Source: Apodemus sylvaticus
Lineage: Eukaryota; Chordata; Mammalia; Rodentia; Muridae
Direction of reading: 5' to 3'
Assembly (NCBI RefSeq): GCF_947179515.1
Contig: NC_067481.1
Location: 40,302,204-40,366,203 of the forward strand
Length of the DNA stretch: 64,000 bases
The position numbers and the translations under genes were made by a program. Below are positions 37,412 through 51,441 of the stretch, one piece after another; within the stretch, counting starts at the first letter, position 1; each line of letters starts with the position of its first letter. The notes under the pieces are model-generated. The model had not been told where the DNA came from, searched no databases, and worked only from the letters and a program-made list of their open reading frames with translations.

Positions 37412-40400
37412 ACAGATTAATTAATTAATTAAAAAAGCAAAACCTAGTATTGCTCCATATAGCCTCAATTACTTAGAGAATCTTTTTAAAAAGGTGTCAG
37501 ATAGTGCTGCTTGGCCAAGTAAACAAAAATAAAATTCATCAAAAACAAAACAAAACAACAGTGGTTGGGTGTGGTGGTGCATACCTTTAATCCAGAAGAA
37601 GCAGGTAGATCTCTGTGACTTCGAGGCTAGCCTGGTCTACAACTCAAGCCCAGGACAACCAGGGCTATACAGAGAAACCCTGACTTCAAAAATCAAAAGA
37701 AAATGGGGAGGAGAGGGTGTCATCTTCTAATCCATCTGATGATACTTTATCAGATGTCATTGCCCTTCCTCATCTATGTCTAATCCTACAAAGTTGCTGA
37801 AAATCCCTGGACCTCAGCACAGCCTGTACCCTTAAAAAGTATAAGGTGTACGTCTCATCCTTTCACTTTCTGCTACACTAGAAGCATAATAAAGCAAAAG
37901 CCACGGAAAGATGACAAATACACTTTAAAGAACAGATTTGAGGAGACTTTTTGCCAGGAAAAGATAACTGTGTCAGACAAATTCTAATTCTCTCTATATA
38001 TTTATAAAAATTCAACAACAAAAAATAATTTAATGTTACTTACTCTTAGTAAAATGTTGCTTATCTCAGTATAATTCATGTTCAAAGAAATATACCAGAC
38101 AAAAGTTACTTAGCAGATTGTGTGAGGTAAAACAACAAAACCTTGTCTCAAAAAAAAAAAGAAGTAGTCAAGTGATGGCATATGCCTGTAATCCCAGTAC
38201 TTAAGAGATGGAGGCAAGAAAAGAGGAGCTCAAGGCCGGCTCCATAACAAGTTAGAAGCTATCCTAAACACATGAACCCTCATTTCAACAAAGACAATGT
38301 TGGGGGATGCACATTAAAGAAAGTGGGCAATAAGCAATAATCTTCCACGTTCTCCTTTTATCATATGAACAAAGTCTAAAGGTGTCAAGAAGAAAATAAA
38401 TCCACACCCTGAAGCAGGAATGTAGCTCAGAAACAGGATACTTACACAAGGCTCTGGGTTCAATCCTCAGCACCAGCAAAAACAAAGGAATGAAAAACTA
38501 AAAATTGTAAGTGTATTCTGGCTGCTAAGTACATAGAACAGAATCATTTTCTACCCTCGAGTTCCTTGAAAGTTTATTACAATAGTTGGTCAATAAAGAT
38601 TACTTTGATCCACCTTTTTAATAAAGATTACTTTGATCCACCTTTTTTTTCATAGAACTGACCACAAATGACTGCCTGAAAAAACTAATCCTAAAAACAA
38701 AACTAAATCACCTAGGGATATGAAGTATACAATCTACACATTACACAAAACTATTGCCCACAGCTACCTTGTAGTCAATGTCTCCAAGACAATGCTTGTG
38801 TTAAGCATGCCTTGGAAAGGGTTCATTTTAAATGCTTCTCTCTTTGTAAAAAGCACAAAGTATTACCATTGGGTTTGAATCTGCTATGAGATCCCGCAGA
38901 GAATCCAGAAATCCCTGATCTTCTACCATCTGGGCATTGATATCATGGAGTTTTGCCACACATACTGCTGCCGTTTTCCGAACATAGGGGTCTTCATCCT
39001 TCAAGCACTTGCGGAGGGGTTCACAGAGATACTCTGTAATCTTGTCCACCCGGATGCATCCCATGGTTCTAACTGCCAAGGCTCGAATCAAAGGATTGGG
39101 ATCTTCACAATCCTACCAAAAACAAAAACAAAAATAAAACACCAAAATAACGAACCATATGAATACGAGGTGATTACAAGCAAACATTTCAGCTGACATA
39201 AACCATAAGCTTCTAGTATATTCTACATGAGAATCCAATCCCTCATGGTATTGCTTCCTTTCCTAAAGGTCTTAGTTGTCTACTCAAGAGCCTAGAAATA
39301 TATATATTTTAAGAAACTTATCAGGGCTAGAGAGGTGGCTCAGAGGACCAGGTTTGATTCCAAGCATCCACATGGCAGCTCACAACCACCCAGAACTCTG
39401 GTTCCAGGGGATCTGATGTCCTCTTCTGATCTCCGTGGACACCAAATGACGCAGATGCTAACAAAACACTTACACGCATTAAGTAGGAGATTTATGAGTA
39501 TATGCAGGTATTATATGCTTATTTGTGTACACATGCCCACAGAGGCCAGAAAAGGGTGTCAGAGCCCCTGAAGCTGGAGCTACAAAGGGTTATGAATTAA
39601 CCCATGTTGGTGCTGGAATAGAACTTGGGTTTTCCTCGGGCGGTGGTGGCGCACGCCTTTAATCCCAGCACTTGGGAGGCAGAGGCAGGAGATTTCTGAG
39701 TTTGAAGCCAGCCTGGTCTACAGCCAGGGCTACACAGAGAAACCCTGTCTTGAAAAAACAAAACAAAAAACAACAACAAAAAACAAGAAGAAAATCCTAC
39801 AATTTTTTTTTCAAAATTCAAACAGTTAATTTCGGAATTGTCTGATATTTTTCAAGGGCAGAGTATGCTTCACACGGAAAGGGGTAAGAATATGAACAGC
39901 CCACTGTCGGGCTCAGCACAGCCAGTGGCAGAAAGCTCTGACCTCTCAGTTGCAGTAAGGAGACTTTGGATCAAGGCTTATTTATTGGTTTTCTAAACAT
40001 CGGCAGGTTACTAGGGTAGCTAGGCTCTGTCAGTTTTTAAAGATGTCACAGTAGTGGTATGTTGGTGTTTTTAAAGACAGATCTTAGCCAAGGGTTGTAG
40101 CAAATGCCTCTAAGTCTAACACATGGGTGGTTGGAGCAGAATGAGAAGAGGCTGAAGTCAAAGGACTGTGCATTCAGGGTCATCCTGGGATAGAGAGCAA
40201 GACCCCCTTTGAGGGTGGAGAGCAGGAGGAAGGGATTGAGATGCTACGGATCTTACTCTAACAAACATAGCATGAGAATGAAGCTGAGAAAGGGAGCTGG
40301 GATCAGAAGTGTTTTATGTAGAGGGAATATAAATTAAACAAGTAGTCATGTATCAGTAACTGTTTAAAAATCACGAGATGAATATTTATTATACTACTTC

Positions 40401-43227
40401 CTCTACATAAATATTTTTAAATTTCCGTAATAAAAATACTTAAATTTTTTTTTAAATTTAAAAAGAGGTGAAAGGAGATTCAAAAGTCACAAGCACTTGC
40501 TGCTTTTCTAGAGGACCTGGTTCAGTTCCTAGCACCCATGCCAGGGATTTGCAACCTGTAACTCCAGCTCCAGAGGATCCAACTCTTCCTTTGGCCTCTA
40601 CACTCATACACAAATGAACAACAAAATAAATCATGTATGTTGGTTTCACTGTTGTAAAGCCTGCTGAACCAAGACAAGCAGCACCTCCTGCTGCAGCAGC
40701 ACTTCCTAACTTTCACAAAGACAAAACTCCTCAGGTAACAATATGACAGCATATCCACCCTTTATCAGCAAGCAATGAATAATATGCTGAAATACCCAAC
40801 CTCTGTGAGCCACGAGGTTTCACCTGGCAAGGATGGACATGCCAAGCCCTGCCAAGAGAAGGCTTGCCATGTGCTTTCAGAAACCCTAGTGTACAGAATG
40901 CTTAAAACATCAACAATGCTACTCGCTGACAAGACTTCATCCTTTGAAACACAAGCTGCTTATCTGCAATGCAGAGACAAGCTGCATCAAACGTCACCTC
41001 TGAAAAGGTTACTTGAGATAGAGAAGATTCAGTCCTTGGGAAACTACCTTCACAAAGCTGTTGACAGCCATGATGGCCATGTCTGGCTGACTCTTGGCGT
41101 AGTTCATCAGATAGAGGTACACGAGCTTCTTTAGTTCCAGGTTGTCAGTCTGCATACAGTTCACCACATCTGGGAAGAGAGAACTGAGGAGAGAGAAGAA
41201 AACAGAAAAGAGTGAAGCAGCATCAGTGCTAAGCTGTTATATAGATGACGAAGTGACAGTCTTGGCTTCCAGAATAATTTGACAAGATGACAGTGGCTCA
41301 GTGTTGATAATTCATTTTCATGGAGATGAGTAACTTAAAAAAAAAGTGCTGTTGGCTGCCAAGTCTCCAAATTGTTAGTTTTGTAGTGCATAGGTTAGGA
41401 TGTTGTGTGCAGCACTTTACTACCAAGCTACAGCTTCAGCCCTCTCAATAATTTTTGTGGAAGGGAAAACAAACTGTTATAAAAAAATCTGAAGTAATGG
41501 AGGAGCCCAACAGATGCTGACTCAAGCCCACCTTGTCTCACATACGCCTGCAGACCGCATTCCACCTCCTGGGAGGTTGCTCTATTTTCTTTCTTCAGTG
41601 ATAGAGACAAAGCCCAAGGCCTCACACATGTTAGGGAAGTGCTCTGTCACTGAGCTATATTCCAAACCCTGAGGTTATTTTAAAACGAATCATACAAAGT
41701 CTATTTCTTATGAGCTACAAGCCTAGCACTTGGCTCTAAGACAGGGTCAGGCTATGTATAGTTTATGCTGACCTGACACTTAACTACATAGGCCAAGAGA
41801 CCTTGAACTCACTATTCTATTTCAGCTTCCTAAGTGCTGGGATTTCACTTGTTCATCATTATAGCCAGCTGCTAGCATGCTGTTTCATCTATAATCACTT
41901 AGGCATACTCTAAGAAAAATAATTAGCTTTATCAAGCCCCCAAAGTAACAATTTCCACATCAATTCACTGTGGTATCAAAGCATTCCAATAGTGTTTAAT
42001 GCACATTTTCTTCCACTGTTGACCAGGAGAAATTAAGTTGGTTCCAAGTCCTTATGATGTGAGCCTGTTTCTCCAAGTGTTTCTATGCTTTCTCACATGA
42101 TCAAGTTTTAAATTCCTAATCAAGATCTGGAATCAGTCATTTCTCCAAATTTAAGCAGAATTTATGAATATATTTACTTTTATTCACTATTATGCATTTA
42201 TGAACTGGGGCATAGTCAAATATAAATGGTCTACTCCCCAAGTACTAGCCATCTTTTCATAATTTACCATTTCTTTATAAGAAATGTCTAACTACACTCA
42301 CAAAGTAGCATCATTAGCATAAAAAGATTGAACTTCCAACTTTAGATTCTATTTAAAAAACAGAAGTTAACTATAAAGCTAGCAGATAGCCTTCCCTTAT
42401 TAAAATACTTTACAGATTCTAAATATTTCTACATAGCTTACGAATAAAAAAAAAACCAAAAGAATGTTAGTATATTTCACATAGTATGAGTCTTGTCTAC
42501 ATAAAAAGCAGAATAGAGAACCTATATTTTATGTCCTAAACATGGTATGTTTTCTTAATTATTTAAGTGTATCTGCATATCAGGTGGAGGTCAGAGGACA
42601 ACCTTTGAGTGCCACTTGTCCCCTTGAATCATTAGTTCTTGGAGATTGATTTTCAGTCACTAGGTGATCTCTCTGGTCTGAAAATAGAAAGTATCTACAA
42701 AAAGGAAGATGGGCTGCAAGTTCAAAAAGAATCCATCATATTTCCAATGAACTTCTTTACTTCTACTCTGGAGAGTTGGCAATTATTTGCTTAGCGGTAC
42801 AGCGTCATACACATGGAGATAACTGAGAACATGCAGTGGCTCCAATACCAGTCAGTAATTATAAAACATGGAATAGTAGCTTAGCAGTCCTAAGCACTGC
42901 TAACAGTCCACACAAGAAGACTAAAGGCTGGAACATGGGTGAATGCTTCACCCCAACATCTGGAAGGCTGAGGCTAGAGGACTGCAAGCTCAAGTCCTGT
43001 CTGTACTTCATGGAGAGTTCAAAGTTGGCCTCAGTAACGTAGTAAGACCCTCTCTTGAAATAAAGAGGGTTGGGAACGAGTTAGTAATAAAGGGGTTGCC
43101 TAGCATAAGCAAGGTCCTAGGTTCGATCCCCAGTACCAACAGAGGATCCCCAGTACCAATAATACAACTTTGTAGTATATTTCAAAGGTTTATGATTACT
43201 ATTTTCAGTCATACACTTTTTTTGTTG

Positions 43228-43259
<32 letters not shown>

Positions 43260-46200
43260 TTCGAGACAGGGTTTCTCTGTGTAGCCCTGGCTGTCCTGGA
43301 ACTCACTTTGTAGACCAGGCTGGCCTCGAACTCAGAAATCCACCTGCCTCTGCCTCCCAAGTGCTGGGATTAAAGGCGTGCGCCACCACCGCCAGGCTTA
43401 TGATTACTATTTTAAGAGGAATAACACTTTCAAATTTTCAGAGTTTTTCCTTTCTGAATGACAATAGGTATGACCCACATGAACAAAAGTTTTCTTGAGA
43501 TCTGGGGGGAAAGTATATGCTGAAGGAAGGCCTCTTGAGACCAAAAAGCTGAGAGCTGTCCCTATAAGCAACAGAAACCCAGATGGTAGCAGTGGGGCGG
43601 GAGTAACTTCCTATGTCCCCAGTGCCCTGGGGGCAGGTTTCTGCTAGTCGTGTTTCACATGTTAGCTTAGGCTGCTGCTAGGCAGAATTCAAAGACTGGG
43701 AAAAATTTTGAAAGAGGCCAAGATAGTAAATATTTTAGACTTACTAGACCAAGAATCCACTGAAATTAACAAGCATAAGCCAGGCATAGTAACACTTTTA
43801 ATCCAGCACGTGGGGGAGTGGGGAGGTGGAGGGACTGGTGGAGCTCTGTGAGTTCAAGGCCATCCTAGTGAGTTCCAGGATAGCCAGACTGTCTCAAAAG
43901 TAAGATAAAATAAGATAAATCTTGAGTCTATTTTCTAAGTTATTTTAAAGTGAGTGTTATTTTTCTTACTGAGGAAGATAACAGTGTTTTACATTTAGTT
44001 TATTATCTGTGCATGCTAGAGGACACGAGGAGGTCTGAGACAAGACACAGTGCTTCTCTGCTGGGTTCTGGGGAACTAATAGGTCATTAGGCTCTGCAGA
44101 AAATGACTTTACCCACTGAGCCACCATATCAGCTCCTTGTTTAAATGCTCGTAAGTCTCTATAAAACCTTCTTAGAGACAACTGGAGTCTCATGTCACTA
44201 CCTCTGCTGGGGAATGCTTTAGATGATGTGTAAGAAGAAAATACAGCTTCATGTAAATATAGGATTCAGAAAATGAAGAAATAGTTAACTTTTTAAAATA
44301 AGTGGATATTGTTTTATATATATATATATATAGTCATACATATATATGTATTTATTTTATCTTATTTGCAGTAGTGTTTTGCTTGCATCTACATATGTGC
44401 ACTATATGTATGCCTGATGCCTGAGGAGATCAGAAGAAGGAACAGAGAGTCCCGGACCTCCTGGCTGCTGGGAACTGAACCCAGGTCCTTTTCAAGTGCA
44501 ACAAGTACTCTTAACCTCTGAGCCATTTCTCCAGTCCCCTAACCACAGTATATTAAAAACAGTTTCAGAACACAAATACACACACACATATACACACACA
44601 CAGGCACATATACAGGCACGCACACACACACACACACACAGAAGCACATGTACACACTCAATTTTTTTAAGAAAGGAAAACTGCTGGCAGGATGGCTTAG
44701 CAGGTAGAGTGCTTTCACACAAGCCAGATGATCTGGACTTACGGCCGGATTCCATAGGCGGCAGGAAAGACCAGACTGCAGAGCTGTCCTCTAACCTCCA
44801 TAGGCACACACACATGTACATAAATAAACAAAATACCTATTTGATAAAATAGAATTTTATTGCATCATGAACAAGAGTCCTGAATGAACTGCTTGTTTTT
44901 TTTCTCATAACTTCTTTTTCTCTTGGAGTGTAAAACAGAATGACTGTCCCAGCCAGCACACTGCCTGGATTCACAGTAAGGTGGTGACAGTCCTTACCAT
45001 CACTTCTTACCATCACTGAAAAGCTCAGAATGGTAAAGGGGCAAAGAGAATCAAGAATTATAAAAATTTCTTTTATCTCATGGATCTGAGAGGACCTCAG
45101 AAGGCTGTGGAGCCTGCACTTTAAATAGTTCACTAATCACAGAAGCAAAAATTAACGATCTAGGGAATGTTGGTAGTGTTGGTTCCTACCTTGAATCCAA
45201 CAACAGAATACAGAGCTTCAAAGCTAAGAGCACTAACTTAAACCAACTAAAGAGTATGTGAACTAAGGGCCTGGAGAGATGGCTCAGCGGTTAGGAGCAC
45301 TGACTGCTCTTTCAGAGAGACTGAGTTCAATTCCCAGCAACTACATGGTGGCTCACAGCCCTCTGCAATGGGATCAGATGCCCTCTTCTGGTGTATCTGA
45401 AGACAGTGACAGTATACTCATATAAATAAGTAAATCTTAAAAAAAAAAAAAAAGAGTATTTGAGCTCAGTATATTTTTACCACATTTTAAAACTACATCA
45501 GGCAATAGATTTTTAACAGTGCCAGGACTAGAGATGGTTTATGCTAAACTTGCATGCAACAAAAATTTAAAAAGCAGACTAATGAAAGCACTTAGGTCAG
45601 AGCTAATATAAAAGCATGTATTTTTCCTTGTGATATCTGCAATGGGCCAAAATCCCATTTCCACAGGTTCCACAAGTTTGATTTTTTTTTGAGACATTGT
45701 TGCTGTTGCCCAGGTAGATGTCCAACTTTGGCTGGAATGATGCTCCTGCCTCAGCCTCTCAAGCGGCTGAAGCATAGGCATTCACCACTCTACCTCAGGG
45801 GCCTGCAGCGTCTAGGAAAGCTATAAGAGCTCCGACACAGGGTCTGACTGTGCAGAGGGAAGTCATCCCTACCTCACGTCCTTCCCCACGGTCATAGCAG
45901 CAATCACCTTCTTCACGGCCTCCTTCCTCTTTTCTTTCTTTTCATTGTTGAGTTCAGCTTTTAATTCAAAAATTTCTCCTAAAAGAGATGAGAACAAACA
46001 GGGATGGTCTCAGGACCACAGAACGGGCAGAATACTGCAATATAAAGTATCAGGATAGCAAGGCAGTCACTGAAGTAAGGTTATTTTAAAATTTTAAGAG
46101 ATGTGCAATTCAAAGCCCCAGAATATTAAGTGACCCACCAACAAAGACCCCATCAACACATTTAAATCATGGTCTTTAAAGGGAAACACAGACCCTACTT

Positions 46201-49200
46201 TAGAAAGCATAAGTAAACTTCACTGCAACAGCATTAGGATCAGTATTTTAGGAATAGCAGGCTTTTAAGGACCTAAGAAGAAAATAAATGAAGGTAGGGA
46301 GCTGGCTTGGAAATTGGTATTTACAAACTAAAAGAGATACAACTTTACAGATTAATAAATTAGGCTCAAAAATCACATAGTTTATTACTTACAAAATTGG
46401 GCTTAGCATCTCCTGGCACCTCTCAAGATTCATTTATTTATGTGTTTTAGTTTTTGGCCTGCATTTTGTCTATGCACCACATGCATACCTGGTACCCACA
46501 GAGAGCAGAAGAGGGTGTTTAATGCCTGGAAAAGTTATGGAGAGTTGTGAGCAGCTATGTGGGAGCTAGGAACTAAACTCAGGTCCTCTCCAAGAACTAG
46601 TGCTCCTAACTGCTGAGCCATGACTCCCGGACCCAGCATTTACTTCCTGGCTTCTGTTCCCAGCACCCATATGGTAGTTTCTAACTGTTCATAACTCTAG
46701 TTCCAGGAAACCTGATGCCCTCTTGCCTCTGCAGGCACCAGGCACACATATATTCACGCATAAAAACACGCAGATACATAAAATAACAATTTCTTTAAAG
46801 GACAACTTTTGGGAGTTGGTTTTCTCTTTCCACCTTGTTAAGATGTCTTGTTTCTGCTGCTGTGCTGTCTACTCTGAATGATTCTCCTGTCTGTCCCCCA
46901 TGCTAAAGTAGGAATAATGGGATTACTGATGTATACAATACCAGATGCAACTTTACTATGTGGGTTCCAGGGATAGAACCTAGATGGTCAGGTTTACATA
47001 GCAAACACTTTTCCCTACTTACCAGACTAAGAAATGATCAAAACTATCAAGTCTGGTCCAGTCTGGTCCAAATGAATTGGATTGTCAAGAGCTCTTAGTT
47101 TGTACGTGATCTTAATGTACAAGCACAGTTAAGTCAGAAAAGAAGAAATCACCAGTCTATAGTAGCATGATTGGTATGGGGTTAATAATCCACTTTCTAA
47201 TAGGATTGGAAGTTCACTCACAGGAGGGAATTCATGTGTAGAATTCATGATGGTTTCAATGAAAATGTCCCTATAAACTCACATGTTTGAAAACTTGGTC
47301 CTCAGTTGGCAGAACTGTTTGGGAAGGCTTAGGACATACGGTCTTGATGGCAGAAGTGTGTCGCTCTGGGAGGGCCTTTGGGCGCTCACACACGTGCATG
47401 CACACATACTGAATATAAAATAAATATGGAAAAAAAAACTCACTACCCTAGTGAGTAGTTTAATAAGCTTTTTGGCTTTAAGGTCTCATCCTCAATAAAT
47501 CCCATGATAGTCAATGTGGCCCAGCATGGTAGAACATGTTTGCAATCCCAGCGTTCAGAAGGCAAAGGCAGGGAGGTAGATGGCCATAAGTTCAAGGCCA
47601 GCCTGGTCTACTTAGCAAGTTTCAGGCCAGGTGGGGCTACATGAGATCCTGTCTCAAAAAGCAAGAAAAAAGGTGGAGGAAGAATGAAGCTTAAAATGAT
47701 ACAAACTAGGGACATTTCTTTTCTAAGGCCCAGTTTTGGACAACTACCCATGAAGCGTCAAAGACTATCACCACTACTTTAAGGATCCATCTCTAGCCTC
47801 ACCTGCCTTTAGAACACAGGGGATACAAGAAAAAGGCCTAATCAGACAAAGGAGAAGGGGAATGGAAGGACTATCCCACACCACCATTTCCATGAGAAAA
47901 AGGCAACAACTCTCACTGGACAGAAGGAAGGCAGATGAAAGGAAGGTTATCCACACCACATACACGTTCATGCCTACTCCCACTTCTTCTTTCTGTGGAT
48001 ACCCCTACTTTTTTTGTTGTTTTGTCTGCAATAGGGCCTTGCTATGCAACCCTGGCTGGCCTGGAACTCACAATGCAGACTAAGCTGGCCTCTGGTCTCA
48101 GGCAATCCTGCCTCTGTTTTCAGACTGCTGGGACTCCAGGTATGTAACCACCTCACCCATTTTCCACCTATATGTCAAACCTGACTACACTGTTGCCTCC
48201 TTGCCCACCACCTTGCAGACTTCTTTCAATGATCATTTTGCCCTGATGTCATCGGCCACTCTGCACACCATGTGATCTCCCTGAAGCCCAAGACAGGAAG
48301 TATATCGACGAGACATAAAAATGGAGTATATAAAAGCTTATTTTATCAATATCCATCCCCAGTAGGCAACCAAATTGCTTTAAAAATCGCTATTCCATTT
48401 AATTGACAACTACAAAAATAACATTGGCAGAAAGGCCAGGCCTTTAAAGAGTCAGTCTCTTCTTTCCTGTGCTGCCAAATGTGGCTGTCAGGGCTCCATC
48501 CTTTACTTCTGGAACATCGAAGGGCAAACAGCAGGGACTCACAAGTCTGAATTGAAAGGAGAGCAGCACCGGGAGCTGCAGAATTGAAACAGGATGTAAC
48601 TGAAATCATTCCAGAACCAAGCATAAATTTAAAGAATCTGCTCCAGAGGCGGTCTGGTGGGCGTTGCAGGAAGCAAAAGGAACACAGTCTATCCATTTTT
48701 GAAAAACATATTAGCTAGCAGTGACTCAATTTGCACATCTCAAACTTTTATAAATGTCATTTGTACCCTTTAAAAGAAAGGGTTTGATGAATTAAATGAG
48801 TTTTAAAACAACTTTTAGGAAAAAGCCAGTGTATGCTTTTAATCCTGGCATTTAGAGAAAACAGAGACAGGAGTCTAGGCTGACCTTGTAGATTTTCCTG
48901 TCTCTGTCTTTTTTTTTCCAGGACACCCAGAGCTATACAGAGAAACCCAGTCTCAAAAAAAAAAAAAAAACTACAACAACAAAACATTTCTAGGTCATTA
49001 TAGATAATATGCGGGTTACCAAAGCACATAGTGTTAGCAGAAGATGTAAATACGTATCCAAATGATTAAGTAGTTAGCTGAAATAAATTAACAAGGAGTT
49101 GATGGCTCTGTGTAGCTTTTATTAGTGTATATATGTGCACATCAGTGTATGTGTGGGTGAGAGTGTAGGAGAGCAGAGGGCAACTTTGTGGAGTTGGTTT

Positions 49201-51397
49201 TTCCTTTCCACCTTTACATGGGGCTGCAAAGCTCAACCTCAGGTTGCCAGGCATGTGACCTCCCCCAGCCCACTGTTCTCAGAGAATAGCAGCCAACAAC
49301 CTGACCAACCCCCTCCTGCAGAACAAGCAGAACCAGTTTCCAGGCTTCAGGGGAGGGGCTTGGCCTGCCTTCTTATCTTGGGAGAGATAAATTAAAGGTA
49401 GAGACCTGAACTAGAAGCCATGCCTGTCTTCGTATGTTTTCTCTTGCCATCTTGTCCCTATTCCCATCTCTCCTTCCAGAGAACCCACCCTTAGAATGTA
49501 GCTACAGAACATTACACAGGCATACTCAACAAGCACCCTGATTGGATGAGCCATTTTGGTGGCTGTTTGATTCTGAGACAGAATCTTGCTATGTAAGATT
49601 CTCACACGTATCCTGCCTCAGCCTCCTAAGTGCAGAGATTCTAGGCATATGCCATCATGACAAGCAGGCTAAAATAGTTTTTGAGGTGTAAACAATAAAG
49701 ATAGAGAAGAAACTGGATAAATCAAAAGACAGGTACTAGGAAAAGTATCTTGCATGTGACAAATTTATTACCCAACCCACTCATGTGACTAGTCAAATCT
49801 ATCAAGCATCAGGGCTGGGCGAGGTGGAGCACACCTGTAATCCCACACTTGGGAGGCAGAGGCAGGTGGATTTCTGAGTTCCAGCCTGTGGCCAGCCTGG
49901 TCTACAGTGTGAGTTCCAGGACAGCCAGGGCTACACAGAGAAACACTGTCTCAAAAAACCAAAAACCAAAAACCAAAAACAAGCAAACAAAAAACCTATC
50001 AAGCATTGTTAGCAGCTAAGAATGGTTTTCAGTGTTGGCTGCATATTAAAAAAAAAAAAAAATCTGTAGAACTTTTAAAAATTCAATATTCAGCCTAGCA
50101 TGGTGATATATATGTTTATAATCCCAGCACTTGAAAGTATGTCAGGAGAGTGAATTCCATGCTAACTTGGAGTATATCACAAGTTCTAAGACAACCTGGC
50201 TAATTAGTGGTAAGACTCTATCTTAACATTAAATAAAATAGATTAGATAGAAAAGGTCAGAACAAGGACTGGAGAGATGGCTCGGAAGGTAGAATACTGG
50301 CTGTCCATCCAAAGGACCTGAATATGACCCCAATACTGACATGGTAGGCTCAAAACTAACTTTAACTGCACCTCCCAAGGACTCTGATGTCCTCTTCAGG
50401 CCTTCATAGGCACCAGGTATGCATGTGGTACACAGACACAAGCAGGTAAAATACCCACATGCGTTAAATAAAATAATAAATAAAAAAAAATTTTAAGGGA
50501 GGTCCCCTAATATCACCTATGGGCCTTCTACATCCTTGTAAGCAACACACACATACACACACTCAAAAAAAAAAAAAAATCAATCTTCAAACTGTATTTA
50601 TTCCCCAGTTATAATTTTGTGACATTTGCTTTATAATTCTCTACATACACGCAGATCTTTTTTGTTAATACCATTATACATTGAGGATATTATGCCTCTT
50701 TGGCCTTGAATATGAATATGTAAGTTGTTTTTTAAGGATAAGGAACTTTTAATATTAAATGATTAATATTAAAATATCAATATATCACCACCACCATCTG
50801 TTCAATGCCCTTTATAGCAACCTGATTCCCATCCCGTTCCCACCTCTGGGGCAGTATTCAGCTTAAGAACACTGCAGTAACTTGATGTGCCAGGATTAGG
50901 GGAGGAGGATGATAGAGGCCTGTGTGGGAAAAGAGGAGGGTCTGTGATTGGGATGTAAAGTAAATAAATAAACTAATAATACATGCTAAAAAAAAAAAGT
51001 ATTACACTTAATAAAAAGTATTATCGTCATGTTTCTTTAGTCATTAATCTGAAGCAATTTATTTTCATGATAATATTATTGTTTTTAAGGCAGGATTTTT
51101 AAAACCCTGGCCTGGTCTGAAACTATGTAGACCAGACTGGTCCTGAATTCATAGCAATCCACTCACCTCTGCCTCCCAAGTGCTATGTCATAATAAGATG
51201 TTTTAAGCACAGGGCTCTTATTATGAGAAGCACCTCCAGTTTGCCATGGGTTTCCTGAATTGCAAAAAGGTTATAAATTTTGGCAAGATAACTTCATAAA
51301 ATATCACGTCAAAAAGCAAATGGTGTTACTTTAGTTTTGGTGATGTCAACAATGAATATATGGTTAAGGTTCTAAATACCATGTTTGTTGTTTTTTA

Positions 51398-51441
<44 letters not shown>

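Larger units (their letters stand above)
30709..38866 (-). other. Ap2b1: Ap2b1 intron 5 (8158 nt)
   Basis: This is the longest complete intron in the window. It carries a MIR (35547-35745), many B1 and B2/B3 copies, an inverted B1 pair (34095-34457), TG, CA and TC/AC microsatellites, and a 28-bp tandem duplication at 38592-38647. Stretches with no recognised content: 30730-31100, 31740-32220, 32640-33650, 34860-35540, 35900-36390 and 36600-37120. Confidence 0.88.
39113..41047 (-). other. Ap2b1: Ap2b1 intron 4 (1935 nt)
   Basis: This intron holds B3 fragments (39326-39480 plus, 39500-39628 minus), a B1 with an internal deletion (39638-39792), a degraded B1 (40100-40230) and a B3 copy (40470-40640). 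The 400 nt beside exon 4 are unique and show nothing I recognise. Confidence 0.88.
41184..45872 (-). other. Ap2b1: Ap2b1 intron 3 (4689 nt)
   Basis: Contents include a young B1 at 43259-43397, a B2 at 45267-45454, B3/RSINE1-like copies at 42555-42680, 43990-44137, 44345-44538 and 44682-44830, degraded B1 copies, and a CA tract at 44577-44640. An AT-rich unique block runs 41880-42540. Confidence 0.88.

Noticed and set aside
38945..39196. 83-codon plus-strand frame
   Set aside because: It is the antisense shadow of Ap2b1 exon 5 plus flanking intron.
40775..41134. 119-codon plus-strand frame next to exon 4
   Set aside because: Its right end is antisense to exon 4 and the rest is unique intron. 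No homologue is recognised, so it was not called a gene.
48320..48340. TATA-like GTATATAAAAG in intron 2 on the plus strand
   Set aside because: It is an isolated A/T-rich motif with no initiator, CpG context or downstream gene.
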